From Adhaeretor mobilis (lineage in GTDB: Bacteria; Planctomycetota; Planctomycetia; Pirellulales; Lacipirellulaceae), in NCBI RefSeq assembly GCF_007741515.1, contig NZ_CP036263.1, positions 310,001-374,000 on the forward strand: a stretch of 64,000 nt of DNA. The letters run 5' to 3'. How positions within the stretch are numbered: the stretch's first letter is position 1; every line of letters starts with the position of its first letter. Shown in pieces: positions 35,612-44,308 of the stretch. The notes below the pieces were generated by a model that was not told the DNA's origin, ran no database searches, and was given only the letters and a program-made list of their open reading frames with translations. The position numbers were made by a program, and so were the translations under genes.

Positions 35612-35842
35612 GTGACCCACCTGCTGCTAGAAAAGTCCCCAAGTACAACTCCACCCGCAGGCACCCGGGGAAACGGTTACGCCGGCGAGCGGAGCGTTTC
35701 GCACAAAACCGGAACTGCGCTGCTTCCTCCGACGCGCGACGGGTATGATCCAGCAGAGCAAAAGCACCAGTGTCGACGGCTCCGGCACGCTTGCCAGTTG
35801 CGCAGTGAGTGCTGGACTCGCCCCGAAGTTCGATTGCCAAGC
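35612..35842. repeat. Duplicated PEP-CTERM tail segment, copy 1
   Basis: About 230 bp covering the last codons and 3' flank of the gene at 35627. It is similar, with scattered differences and short indels, to 37692-37923. Both contain ACGCCGGCGAGCGGAGCG and the coding segment for SPALTAQLASVPEPSTL. Confidence 0.8.
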
Positions 35843-37219
35843 GGCGAGCTCCGTGCTGCTCAACGAGCTGGCGGTAACGCCGTGTTGCCAAGTAAGAAAA
35901 TCGAAGCCGTTGACTGCGTCGTCGAAATCGAAATCTCCTGGGGTGTCTGCAACTCCGGCTTCCCGCGTTGGCGAACCAACGTCCAAATGAAGGTGGTGTG
36001 TATGCACCGAGCTAGGGTCCAAGTACAACGCTGTCCCAGGGCGAGCCGCGCGGATGCCATCGTAGATGTCTTCATTGGAAGTGATGATGCGAATAATTCG
36101 CCCACTATCCGAACCGGCACTAGCGCCCGCGTCGATGTAAGCGACCGCCGTGCTGATGACTTCTATCTCTGCGCGGGAGGTCGATCCATCGCCGAAATTG
36201 TGCGTAGAACTATTCGTGTGCATGTCGATGTCCATGCCGACTCGATGCGTGGAATGCGCCGCTGATGAACCATATCCGTCAAACGTCGACATGGCGTTCA
36301 TCAGTTGCGTGATGCTAGTCGCCGTTTTAGCCGCTGCAGAACCGTTGCGCCACAACTCGTGAGCCCAACTCGTACCGAACCGTTCGGGCTGCGGCGTGTT
36401 GCCGGTGCGAGCATTGGTCCCTGGGTCACGTCCCGGCAGAATGTCGAAGTCGCCAATCGCGCCAGCCACGCTGAAAGTGCCGGGCACCTGCGGGTCGGGA
36501 TCGATCAGCTCTTCCCAAGTCGGTGCGTTCGCAGCGTTGAGCCAGCCAGCCGTGTTGGGACCGACGATACCGTCGACACTTGCTTGTGTGGTATTAATCC
36601 CTGCCACGAATGCTGCTTGAAAGGTACGCACCGCCTCATCTGTGTTGGCACCGAACACGCCATCGACCACCAACGACCCGCCACCCTGTGGTACGAAGCC
36701 AAAGTAATTGAGCCGGTGTTGCTGCTCAGCCACGAACAGCCGATTGTTCGCCGGATCATTGAGCGATTCAAGACTTTGCCCCACCGAACCCGTGCCAGCG
36801 CCCGTGTAACCTGGTCGCACAGTAGCGGAAAACTTCTTCGGTTGGCCGTCAATTAATAGCGAACCGTTGAGCGTGCCCTGAAAGCCGCGCGCTGCGGGAT
36901 CGGTATCACCCAAGGTCGGTGTGTCGCGCGTGGGATTTGGAAACACCCACAGGCGACCGTCCGACGCGAAACTACCCTGCTGAAGCTCCGAGCTCGTCCG
37001 CACGGTATGCCCCGAGAACCCCGACAGAGACAGCCCCGAGAAGTTCGCGCCCGACGGCACACCGGCAAGATTGCCGAAGTCCAGTTCAATCGCATTGCCC
37101 GAGCGCCCAAAGAAATCGAGATCGCCGGCAATTGCCGGCTGCAACGCACCGCAAGCGATCAAGTGCAATGCACTGCTGGCGACCAAGACTACAGTCAATT
37201 TGCGACAACGATCGATCAT
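35627..37219 (-). CDS. Murein endopeptidase-like PEP-CTERM protein with peptidoglycan-binding domain
   Basis: 530 residues. Signal peptide to about residue 31. Residues 150-226 form a peptidoglycan-binding_1 domain (RLNYFGF, VDGVFGANTDEAVRTFQ, VDGIVGPNTAGWL). Residues 320-415 carry metal-site motifs of LAS-type murein peptidases: H325-x-x-G-x-D330 (HRVGMDID) and H406-T-H-H-L-H411-L-D413. A dockerin-like segment (GDFDFDDAVNGFDFLTWQ) and PEP-CTERM signal (VPEPSTLVLLLCW then RRRKQR) follow. An atypical 33-residue tail runs past the basic cluster. It likely cleaves peptidoglycan-like peptide links outside the cell, although Planctomycetes have an unusual wall. Confidence 0.82.
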   Translation of the reverse strand: MIDRCRKLTVVLVASSALHLIACGALQPAIAGDLDFFGRSGNAIELDFGNLAGVPSGANFSGLSLSGFSGHTVRTSSELQQGSFASDGRLWVFPNPTRDTPTLGDTDPAARGFQGTLNGSLLIDGQPKKFSATVRPGYTGAGTGSVGQSLESLNDPANNRLFVAEQQHRLNYFGFVPQGGGSLVVDGVFGANTDEAVRTFQAAFVAGINTTQASVDGIVGPNTAGWLNAANAPTWEELIDPDPQVPGTFSVAGAIGDFDILPGRDPGTNARTGNTPQPERFGTSWAHELWRNGSAAAKTATSITQLMNAMSTFDGYGSSAAHSTHRVGMDIDMHTNSSTHNFGDGSTSRAEIEVISTAVAYIDAGASAGSDSGRIIRIITSNEDIYDGIRAARPGTALYLDPSSVHTHHLHLDVGSPTREAGVADTPGDFDFDDAVNGFDFLTWQHGVTASSLSSTELAAWQSNFGASPALTAQLASVPEPSTLVLLLCWIIPVARRRKQRSSGFVRNAPLAGVTVSPGACGWSCTWGLF

Positions 37220-37397
37220 CCCTCCATTTTACCAGAACTTCAAGGAACTACGATCTTCTTGACGCGCAATCGTTTCTCACAATATCGCAAACGGAGGCGC
37301 CACGATAAGCCCACCTGCCCGCGCCTATTGATAGGCTGGCAGTTGCCTTCGACGTACTGGCGCAGGCGGCATCGAGCCCTGACCCTATAGTTTCCCC

Positions 37398-37588
37398 GGC
37401 GGCCTAAATCACACCGGCTTCTCAAGGCTCATCTGGTTCAGAGCATTATTGTGACGACTGCTCCTGTTCTTATTGGGTCGGGCATCTCGCTGTTCGGAAT
37501 GCTCGACAACGATATCCTCCTTCAGCATCTAAAGACACGAGCGCTCGCTCGTGGCTTGGTACAGAGCGAGTATCTGGTCGTTTCGTAA
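37398..37588 (+). pseudogene. RibD C-terminal/DHFR-family fragment
   Basis: The frame reads TTAPVLIGSGISLFG then ARGLVQSEYLVVS and a stop, the C-terminal signature of the RibD/dihydrofolate reductase-like family. The usual preceding glycine-rich segment (GGLNHTGF) is found in a different frame, so there is a frameshift, and the N-terminal two thirds are absent. It is gene debris. Confidence 0.7.
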
Positions 37589-37691
37589 TGAACGCCGACG
37601 TGAAACGTCGAGCACAGTAACGGTGCTGTGCTAAGCAGCAGAGAACAGATTGTCATGTGTCACGAACGGCAAATTGCTACGCAGCAAATGG

Positions 37692-37923
37692 GTAGCCCAC
37701 CTGCGCTAGAAAAGGGGCCCGAAATACAACACCACCCGCCGGCGCCCGGGGAAACGGGTACGCCGGCGAGCGGAGCGCTTTGCTCCAACTCGGAACTGTG
37801 CTACGTTTCCTCCGGCCCGCAACGGGAGTGATCAAGCGAGCAAGAGCACCAGTGTAGACGGCTCCGGAACGCTTGCCAGTTGTGCAGTGAGTGCTGGACT
37901 TGCGCCGAAGTTCGACTACCATT
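37692..37923 (-). pseudogene. Duplicated PEP-CTERM tail, copy 2 (frameshifted)
   Basis: On the minus strand it reads NFGASPALTAQLASVPEPSTLVLLLA and then stops because one base is lost relative to copy 1 at 35612. It matches the 3' end of the gene at 35627 over about 230 bp. No upstream coding part is attached. It directly follows the 3' end of the redoxin gene. Confidence 0.75.
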
Positions 37924-37943
37924 CGGCACCGCTACCGACGGCT

Positions 37944-38624
37944 CTAAAACGGAGCTTCGCCTTCCAGCATCTTCCGTACCCCTGGCAGCAATTCTCGATA
38001 GAGATCGTGCTGCTGATGGGATCGCCCTGTGCCATCGGCACGCAAAACCATTTCCTGGTCGATCAATTGCAGGCCCGGAATCATTCGGTACGATGCGTCG
38101 CCAATCATTGAGGGTAAACCGGCCAGTACGATTTCGTTCTTAGCACGTTCCAAACCAAAGTGCTCAGCCCATGCTCGCGCATCTTCAGCCGTTGGGGCAC
38201 GCATGGCTAGGCTATAGAGCAGTAGGCGAATCTTGACGATCCGATCGTCGGAAAGATCAAAGCCTCCGTACTTCCGAGCTGCTTCCTCGATTGAGGGCAG
38301 CCCCGGTTGTGGCGGGATGTCGCGGAACCCACCCCGTTCATGTCCACCGCTAAAAGCTTGGCATGCTTTGCAGGGCATGCCAATGGGCTCAAGCAAGATG
38401 ATCTTCCCTTTGAATTCGGACAGACGTGTCGGTGTGCCCTCTTGATCGATCAGTTGAAAATCGGGGTAGGTTTCGTTGAGTTTGGGTGGCCAATCGAAAT
38501 CCTGCGTCGTCGCTCGACTGCTCGGCAAAATCGTTGCCGCGGCAGTTTGCAGCTGTTCTTCGAAGCGAAATGTCAGAAAAATCGTCCCGCAGACGATTAT
38601 CGAGGTCAGAAGAATCGTTCTCAT
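37944..38624 (-). CDS. Membrane-anchored thioredoxin-like protein
   Basis: 226 residues from ATG 38624; longer starts add sequence without family character. A signal/anchor segment (TILLTSIIVCGTIFLTF) leads to a thioredoxin fold of the AhpC/TSA or TlpA kind: YPDFQLIDQEGTPTRLSEFKGKIILLEPIG, then MPCKACQAF, a CxxC motif. The insert after it is charged. The C-terminal part (PSMIGDASYRMIPGLQLIDQ) resembles redoxin ends. It may act as a periplasmic thiol-disulfide protein; the partner is unknown. The duplicated PEP-CTERM tail debris lies just after its stop. Confidence 0.7.
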   Translation of the reverse strand: MRTILLTSIIVCGTIFLTFRFEEQLQTAAATILPSSRATTQDFDWPPKLNETYPDFQLIDQEGTPTRLSEFKGKIILLEPIGMPCKACQAFSGGHERGGFRDIPPQPGLPSIEEAARKYGGFDLSDDRIVKIRLLLYSLAMRAPTAEDARAWAEHFGLERAKNEIVLAGLPSMIGDASYRMIPGLQLIDQEMVLRADGTGRSHQQHDLYRELLPGVRKMLEGEAPF

Positions 38625-38874
38625 CGCTACCACCAGACGTACAAGTGTCTTGTTCGACAGTAAGAGTGTAGCTTGCAGAAAGTACCCCAGATGGATGGTC
38701 TCCACAGAGAATCTCAGCGCTACTCTCAGGCGACACAAGGACGATATCGAGTCGATCGGCCACATCGACCAACTTACGAGGTGAGTGTCGCTCGACGCCG
38801 TATCGCGTTAGAATGAGGGGCACAGCACAAGCAAAGATCCACTAGAAGCCTATCCAACAATTCACAGGGAACTT

Positions 38875-39012
38875 ATGGCGAAGAACCAAAACACAATGGA
38901 AAAGCGACGTAGAGAAATGGAAAAAAAGCAAAGAGCAGAAGAAAAGAGAACCCTTCGTCGCGAGAAGAAGGAGCAGAACCAAGAACGAGAGACCCAGGAC
39001 GCATCCTCGTAA
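38875..39012 (+). CDS. Small highly charged Lys/Arg/Glu protein
   Basis: 45 residues (MAKNQNTMEKRRREMEKKQ...), ATG at 38875 with AGGGA upstream. The whole chain is one charged helix rich in Lys, Arg and Glu, like short nucleic-acid or ribosome-associated proteins. I recall comparable small proteins of this kind in planctomycetes. The function is unknown. Confidence 0.55.
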   Translation: MAKNQNTMEKRRREMEKKQRAEEKRTLRREKKEQNQERETQDASS

Positions 39013-39089
39013 AAGAGGTTTATGTCTATCAACACCAACGGCTGAAGTCGATCCAACGCTGAAGTCGATCCAACAAGTAGAGGTAAGCG

Positions 39090-39302
39090 ATGTTAACAGT
39101 AGCTGAGCGGCGAGTATTAGACACCTATCAAGAATATCTAATTACGCCGGGGCAAATGCTATGCTTTTCCGGCCCCAATTTAGAACGGGACAAAGAAACA
39201 CTGGAGCTCATGAGCGAAAAGGAGCTATTGACCAAAGAGTCTTTCCGAGGTGGATATTCTCTCACAAGATCCGGCTTCGCAGCCATGAAGGATGGCGAGT
39301 AG
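39090..39302 (+). CDS. Small hypothetical protein
   Basis: 70 residues with AGAGG before the ATG. The helical sequence (VAERRVLDTYQEYLITPGQM, LELMSEKELLTKES, YSLTRSGFAAMKDG) suggests a single small winged-helix or helical domain. No family is assigned. It is 77 bp after the charged small protein on the same strand and may be co-transcribed. Confidence 0.55.
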   Translation: MLTVAERRVLDTYQEYLITPGQMLCFSGPNLERDKETLELMSEKELLTKESFRGGYSLTRSGFAAMKDGE

Positions 39303-39485
39303 CTCGTTGAGATGCTTGTGGAAGCCGAGCTCACGCAGCGTGCTCTCACTACGAGGGGCCAGATCCGAAGTGAGTTCTGTACTTCATCTTTCCAGAATAG
39401 GTGCGACTTTGCGGCAAGTGTTTGTTGGTTCTTCAGCGAATTGCATGGGCTGCTTGCTGCTCCGGCGTTGGCACATAGTTCACGA

Positions 39486-41717
39486 TCAATCCTCTTCCGT
39501 GCTTTCAATCTCCTGATTGAGCACCGCCCTGCGCAGCGTAATTCGACAAGCCGCCTCGTAAAACGCGGTGGGATCGTTGGGCCACGATTGAAGAATACTC
39601 TCGGTCAGCGATTGCATGAGCTTCACTTGCTCAAGTGCGTGGCCCGGTTTGTCTTGGGCGTCGATCTCTTGCAATTCCGCGACGAGCCGCTCGAAGATTG
39701 CGGCACTGTTGGGCTCAGGAGTATCTGCTAATTGGCGGCGTAGCTCCAGCGCTGCTGCTGCGGCTGCTTGTGACTCGTCCTTGTTGGCGGTGTTATTCAC
39801 GAGCTCGGCGAGGCACTCTGCCAGGGCGGACTGCAGAACGGGATCGCCCGCGCGCTGCTTGAGTAGTTCCTCGAGTGCCGTTTGTGCTTGGCGCAAGTGG
39901 TCCTCAGCTGGTGCTTTCTTGTCGAGTGCCGCATACATGAAACCGAGAGCAGAGTGGAGTTTGGCCTGTTCTTCGGGGCCGTTGGCGGTAGGCCAGTTAT
40001 CTTCGCCGGCCTTAATGATTTGCTGCACAAGCCTTTTTTGCCAGCTCGGTGCGATATGCTCGATGCCGGGTACCTTGCCAAGGAGCTCGTCGAGGCGCCC
40101 CTCGAGTACTTGGTTCTTCTTGCCGAGGCGTTGCTTCTCTTCTTGTGCTTGGGCGATGGTTTCGATTTGGGCTATCGAATTTTGCTTGAGTTGTTCGTTT
40201 TGCGATTTCATCACAAGGGCTGCCGTGGGGCCGGCGAGAGCAATGAACAGGGTGAGCATTGCGGCGCTGGCGAGTGCCGGTTTGCGTTCTGCCCAGCGCC
40301 ACAGACGGTCAGCCCGGCTAATGGGGCTCGCCTTAACAGGCTCTCCGGACGCGAAGCGGCGCAGTTCGCTGGCTACTTCTTTAGCGGTAGAGTAGCGCCG
40401 ATTGGGGTCGCGCTCCAGGCATTTGAGACAGATCGTGGAGAAGTCTTTGGGAATGTGGCGATTGAACTTGCGAAGCTCAGGCACGTCTTCGGTTTGTTTG
40501 CGGAAGAGTTGCCACTGATAATCGCCGCGATAGGGCAGCTCGCCTGTGGCCAGTTGGAAGAGCATAACTCCCAGGGCGTAGATGTCTGTTCGGCAGTCCG
40601 TCCAATGCGACTTGCCGCCGGCCTGTTCGGGCGACATGTAAGCGGCGGTGCCAAGAATTTGCCCGTCGACAGTCATCGTGACTTCGCCCGTCTGCCGTTT
40701 GGCCAAACCGAAGTCCATGAGCCGCGGTTCGCCCTGCTCATCGACCATCACGTTCGAAGGTTTCAGGTCGCGATGAATCACGCCGTGGGAGTGCGCATGC
40801 TCTAGCCCATCGGCAATCTGCGCGCCCAGCTCGGCGATATCTCGCGCGGGTTGCGGTGGAGTGGTCGACCAAGAGGCGACCGTGATGCCGCGGATGAACT
40901 CGCTGACGATGAACACGACTTCGTTTTCGCGACCAATCTCGTAGACAGGTACGATGTTCGGATGGTGAAGCTGCGCGGCAGCCCGTGCTTCGCGGAAGAA
41001 GTAGTCGATCTCTTGAGAGCTAAGATTGCCGCGTCGTGGGATCTTCAGTGCCACGATGCGATCAAGGTCTGTGTCGCGCGCTTTCCAAACTGTGCCAAAC
41101 CCGCCCATGCCCACGCGACTAAGCAGTTCAAAGCGCCCAATCGATTGCAAAACTGGCGCAGCTACGTCGATCTCGTTGCTCTCGACTAAACTGAAGTGGC
41201 TTCCGCAGCTCACGCAGGTCACTTCTTCCAGCGGCGTATCGGCGAGCAACTCCACCGCTTCGCGACAATGTGGGCAACGTATGTGTAAGCCTTGCGAGTC
41301 GAGGTGCTGCTTTGCTGGGATGGCACTTGACGAACTAGCCTGTTGCCACTGAACGGTTTCACGATTTGCAGGGCTGGCTTGGTTTTCCCGCGTCGTGACG
41401 TGACTCAGCGCTGCGAGTATTTCCGCTCTGAGCAAAGGGTAGGCATCGGCCAGTTCTTTGGGAGTAAGCAGACGCCCATCGGAATTCCGACGATAGTTGA
41501 GCTCAATCTCTGCAAGTTCAGCGAGCGCCACGTTGCGACATTCGGGGGGGGCTTCTTGGAGATAATCAAGCAGACCTAGCGTGCCGGTCTTCCCAACTTC
41601 TTCCGGCTCCTTCCATGCCGATTCAAAGCGATCGCATAGTTCATCGACCTTCTGCGCAAGTCGCGGAGTGAGCGACGATTCTCCAGACACGACGGTACTC
41701 CCATGCTTGCTAGCCAT
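39486..41717 (-). CDS. Transmembrane Ser/Thr protein kinase with TPR-like C-terminus
   Basis: 743 residues; ATG at 41717 chosen because the upstream extension is encoded by a palindromic DNA repeat. Order: N-terminal helical region; zinc-ribbon-like CPHC (148-151) and CVSC (168-171); PknB-type kinase with glycine loop GMGGFGTVW, K225, HRDLKPSN (D317), DFG at D335 and GTAAYMSPEQ; transmembrane helix 482-503; coiled coil and TPR-like helices. It should be an active receptor-type kinase. The divergent ECF sigma factor 260 bp upstream suggests a kinase-sigma signalling pair, common in Planctomycetes. Confidence 0.93.
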   Translation of the reverse strand: MASKHGSTVVSGESSLTPRLAQKVDELCDRFESAWKEPEEVGKTGTLGLLDYLQEAPPECRNVALAELAEIELNYRRNSDGRLLTPKELADAYPLLRAEILAALSHVTTRENQASPANRETVQWQQASSSSAIPAKQHLDSQGLHIRCPHCREAVELLADTPLEEVTCVSCGSHFSLVESNEIDVAAPVLQSIGRFELLSRVGMGGFGTVWKARDTDLDRIVALKIPRRGNLSSQEIDYFFREARAAAQLHHPNIVPVYEIGRENEVVFIVSEFIRGITVASWSTTPPQPARDIAELGAQIADGLEHAHSHGVIHRDLKPSNVMVDEQGEPRLMDFGLAKRQTGEVTMTVDGQILGTAAYMSPEQAGGKSHWTDCRTDIYALGVMLFQLATGELPYRGDYQWQLFRKQTEDVPELRKFNRHIPKDFSTICLKCLERDPNRRYSTAKEVASELRRFASGEPVKASPISRADRLWRWAERKPALASAAMLTLFIALAGPTAALVMKSQNEQLKQNSIAQIETIAQAQEEKQRLGKKNQVLEGRLDELLGKVPGIEHIAPSWQKRLVQQIIKAGEDNWPTANGPEEQAKLHSALGFMYAALDKKAPAEDHLRQAQTALEELLKQRAGDPVLQSALAECLAELVNNTANKDESQAAAAAALELRRQLADTPEPNSAAIFERLVAELQEIDAQDKPGHALEQVKLMQSLTESILQSWPNDPTAFYEAACRITLRRAVLNQEIESTEED

Positions 41718-41784
41718 AGTGTGATTGTACTCTATCTGTCGAACAGAATGGTATCTGGTAGAGCCGTGTAGGGTTGAATCCATC

Positions 41785-41868
41785 CCACAAAGGGCACGAA
41801 GATCACAAAGTATTGTTCTACGAATGTAATTCCGATTTCGAGCTTCGTGATCTTTGTGTTCTTTGTGG
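41785..41868. repeat. Palindromic repeat (CACAAAG/CTTTGTG type)
   Basis: Left arm 41785-41810 (CCACAAAGGGCACGAAG...) and right arm 41843-41868 (...GTGTTCTTTGTGG) are reverse complements with few mismatches and a 32-bp loop. It lies between kinase and sigma factor. I recall elements translating as HKEHKDHE in planctomycete and cyanobacterial annotations. Confidence 0.65.
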
Positions 41869-41976
41869 TAAAAAGCGTGCTTCCAAAATGTGTTGACCGT
41901 CACGCTAGGTTAGCAAGTTGGATCGAATTGTCTAAGAGAGTAGGATATAGGGAGGCATTCCCCGAGCGAGACGGAA

Positions 41977-42555
41977 ATGAGCAACGAAGACCCTGGATCG
42001 ATTACCCACTGGCTACACCAGCTGGCTTCTGACGACGAGTCGGTGGCACAGCAAGGGTTGTGGAATCGCTATTTCACGCAGTTGGCTGGCATTGCGCGCG
42101 GACGTTTAACTACCGTGAAGGGCCGCGATGCCGATGAAGAGGACGTGGCGCTCAGTGCGCTGAACAGTTTTTTCTGTGCCGCTCGCGAGGGACGTTTCCC
42201 CAACCTGCAAGATCGCACAGGCTTGTGGCCGTTGCTGGTGAAGATGACCGCGTGCAAAGCGATCAATGAAGTGAAACGCCAGCACGCGCAGAAGCGTACC
42301 AAAAAGGCAGAGCAGTACGTGCCGGAAATGACTGAGCTGATGGGCGACGCCCCGACGCCGCAGTTTGCCATGGAACTGGCAGAGCAAGTCGATCGATTGA
42401 TGGCAAAGCTTCCCGACGAACAGTTACGCACGATTGCCGTCATGAAGCTCGAAGGGCATACGAACGCGGAAATCGCGGAGCACTTCGAGATCGTAGAACG
42501 CTCAGTAGCGCGAAAGCTGGCCCGCATTCGCGTTGAGTGGCAAGAGCACGCGTAG
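41977..42555 (+). CDS. ECF-type RNA polymerase sigma factor
   Basis: 192 residues. Sigma-2: ALNSFFCAAREGRFPNLQDR, LWPLLVKMTACKAINEVKRQ; sigma-4: LAKLP-like MAKLPDEQLRTIAVMKLEGHTNAEIAEHFEIVERSVARKLARIR with a clear helix-turn-helix. It fits the planctomycete ECF group usually found beside Ser/Thr kinases. No anti-sigma gene is seen; control by phosphorylation from the divergent kinase is plausible (inference). Confidence 0.92.
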   Translation: MSNEDPGSITHWLHQLASDDESVAQQGLWNRYFTQLAGIARGRLTTVKGRDADEEDVALSALNSFFCAAREGRFPNLQDRTGLWPLLVKMTACKAINEVKRQHAQKRTKKAEQYVPEMTELMGDAPTPQFAMELAEQVDRLMAKLPDEQLRTIAVMKLEGHTNAEIAEHFEIVERSVARKLARIRVEWQEHA

Positions 42556-43008
42556 GAGGGAGCAGCTATTCGGGTTCTCCAACGGTTTTCGTAGCCCCGT
42601 AGCAGGACGTCTCTGCCCCGCTCCGCAGGAACTACGCCTTCGGCGTAATTGTTTGTCGTCATTCCTGCTTTGGAAAAACAGCGAAGAGCAAGCTGAATTA
42701 CGGGCGTAGCACTCTTCTTTAACTTCTCTGCTCGAGCGTGTCCGGTTTCTCTCCGGATTGTTGATCTTACTTTCAGCCCCCCCTTTCTTTGCTTGAAAGC
42801 CCCCTGTCTGAAAGCGAGTATTCCCATGCCTGGCCCCGGCACAGCATGCGGGCGACTCTTGTCGAGGACAAGACCTCGCGCCCCTCCTGTAGAACCAGAC
42901 TGAGCTTCCAAAACCTAACTGGGTTTTGTTTTCCAATTCTGTTTCTCAATGGAAGCCCGTTTTCTGCCGCCTTACTTTCGAGCCGGCCCCACTCAGAGGA
43001 GAGTTCTA
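42556..43008. other. Intergenic, only leader features
   Basis: 453 bp. AGAGGAGAG just before 43009 is the ribosome site of the next gene. I see no other gene, RNA or clear promoter. Confidence 0.5.
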
Positions 43009-44091
43009 ATGACTACGCTAACAATCAAAGAGATTGCAACCATCAAACGCACCACTTTCAGAAGCTGTGCTGTTACCTGTCTCGTCGCTCTTTGCCCATT
43101 GTTGGCACTTGCTGACGAGCAGTACACGCCCGTGGTAAATCCTGTTTCGCCGTTAGGCGTCGATGTCGTTCCTGAGGTGGCTCGTGTGCCGGGTAAGCAC
43201 TTCACCGATTCACGTGACATGAACTACCAGACGACGCCGCACAGTGTAAGCCCGACCCAGATCGGCCAGTGGGACGGTACGGGTGGCGCACAAAACGGCT
43301 TACATTTGGCAAGCTTCAATGGCGAAATGGATGTCTACGAAATCGATGCGATGGCCCAGATCCGTGATCCCCTATTGAACGCCGTAGTCGCAAATCGCAC
43401 CTCGCTGGTCGTATCGACAAGCTTCGACCAAATGCTCGGCAACGATACGTCGCTTGCTGTGGAGCGTACTAATGGAGCAGCTGAAACCTTTGCCGTGCGT
43501 TCGCAGATTGTATCTCACAATCATCCAGGGGGCTTACTCCGTGACATCGACTCAGTCGATTTGTGGGGAAGAGAAGACGTAAACCGCGCCGGCTTCTATT
43601 CCTTCCAAGGCGATCCTAACAACACGGCCATCTACACCCATCAAATCCTCGCACCCGGTGGCGTGCAACCCTATGTGAGTTCACTGCAAGTCGCCCTCGC
43701 GCTAGGGAACCCCGATCTCGAACCACTATTGGACATCGACGCCCTCATGGTGCGTGACATCGGCACAGGCTTTAATCCTTTCGATGGAACGTTTGGTGCA
43801 GGCGATTCGATTCTCTTCAGCATCGCACCGATTCCCAATCCAAACGGTGGCCCTAACGTCTTCGATGGTGGTGAAGTTTGGCACTGGCGTTTCGGACAGC
43901 AAGCAGAGTTCCTCAAGCATGGTGGGCACCTGTGGGACACCGCCTTTGATGTGCAAGGCACGTTTGGTACCCAAAGCGAGAACATCGACGCCCTGGAAGC
44001 AGTGAGTGCTGTGCCGGAACCAACTTCGCTCTTGCTTGGTGCGACAGGCCTTGCGTGTTTATGGTGCGGAAGACGCCGTCGCATTGCTTGA
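43009..44091 (+). CDS. PEP-CTERM protein, unknown domain
   Basis: 360 residues; ATG at 43009 with AGAGGAG upstream. Signal peptide ends near PLLALADEQ. The mature part is beta-rich (DVYEIDAMAQIRDPLLNAVV, VDLWGREDVNRAGFYSFQGDP, GTFGAGDSILFSIAPIPNP) and resembles no enzyme I know. The tail VPEPTSLLLGATGL then GRRRRIA is a PEP-CTERM signal. It is monocistronic with its own terminator. Confidence 0.82.
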   Translation: MTTLTIKEIATIKRTTFRSCAVTCLVALCPLLALADEQYTPVVNPVSPLGVDVVPEVARVPGKHFTDSRDMNYQTTPHSVSPTQIGQWDGTGGAQNGLHLASFNGEMDVYEIDAMAQIRDPLLNAVVANRTSLVVSTSFDQMLGNDTSLAVERTNGAAETFAVRSQIVSHNHPGGLLRDIDSVDLWGREDVNRAGFYSFQGDPNNTAIYTHQILAPGGVQPYVSSLQVALALGNPDLEPLLDIDALMVRDIGTGFNPFDGTFGAGDSILFSIAPIPNPNGGPNVFDGGEVWHWRFGQQAEFLKHGGHLWDTAFDVQGTFGTQSENIDALEAVSAVPEPTSLLLGATGLACLWCGRRRRIA

Positions 44092-44131
44092 AGTGAATGA
44101 CGACTCGACTCTCTGAAAGCCCCTTCGGCGG

Positions 44132-44164
44132 CCCGTCGCGAAAGATCGCGGCGGGTCGTTTTCT
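44132..44164 (+). terminator. Rho-independent terminator
   Basis: CCCGTCGCGA and TCGCGGCGGG form a 10-bp stem (one G-T pair) around a 4-nt loop, followed by TCGTTTTCT. It closes the PEP-CTERM gene at 43009. Confidence 0.8.
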
Positions 44165-44308
44165 CATTTGTGTAGAGACCGAAACCCTTGATTGCATAGT
44201 CGCTGTAGGGATTTGGGTGGCTATCAAAATCGTAGCGGGACAGTTATTCTACGTCTCTAGAAGACTCTTTTGATTCGTACCAAATTGTCAGGCACCTAGC
44301 AGGAGCGA

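Noticed and set aside
42820..42860. TGGCCCCGGCACAGC as a third sigma-54 promoter
   Set aside because: GG-N10-GC spacing fits but the -24 core is poor (no CACG), so not called.
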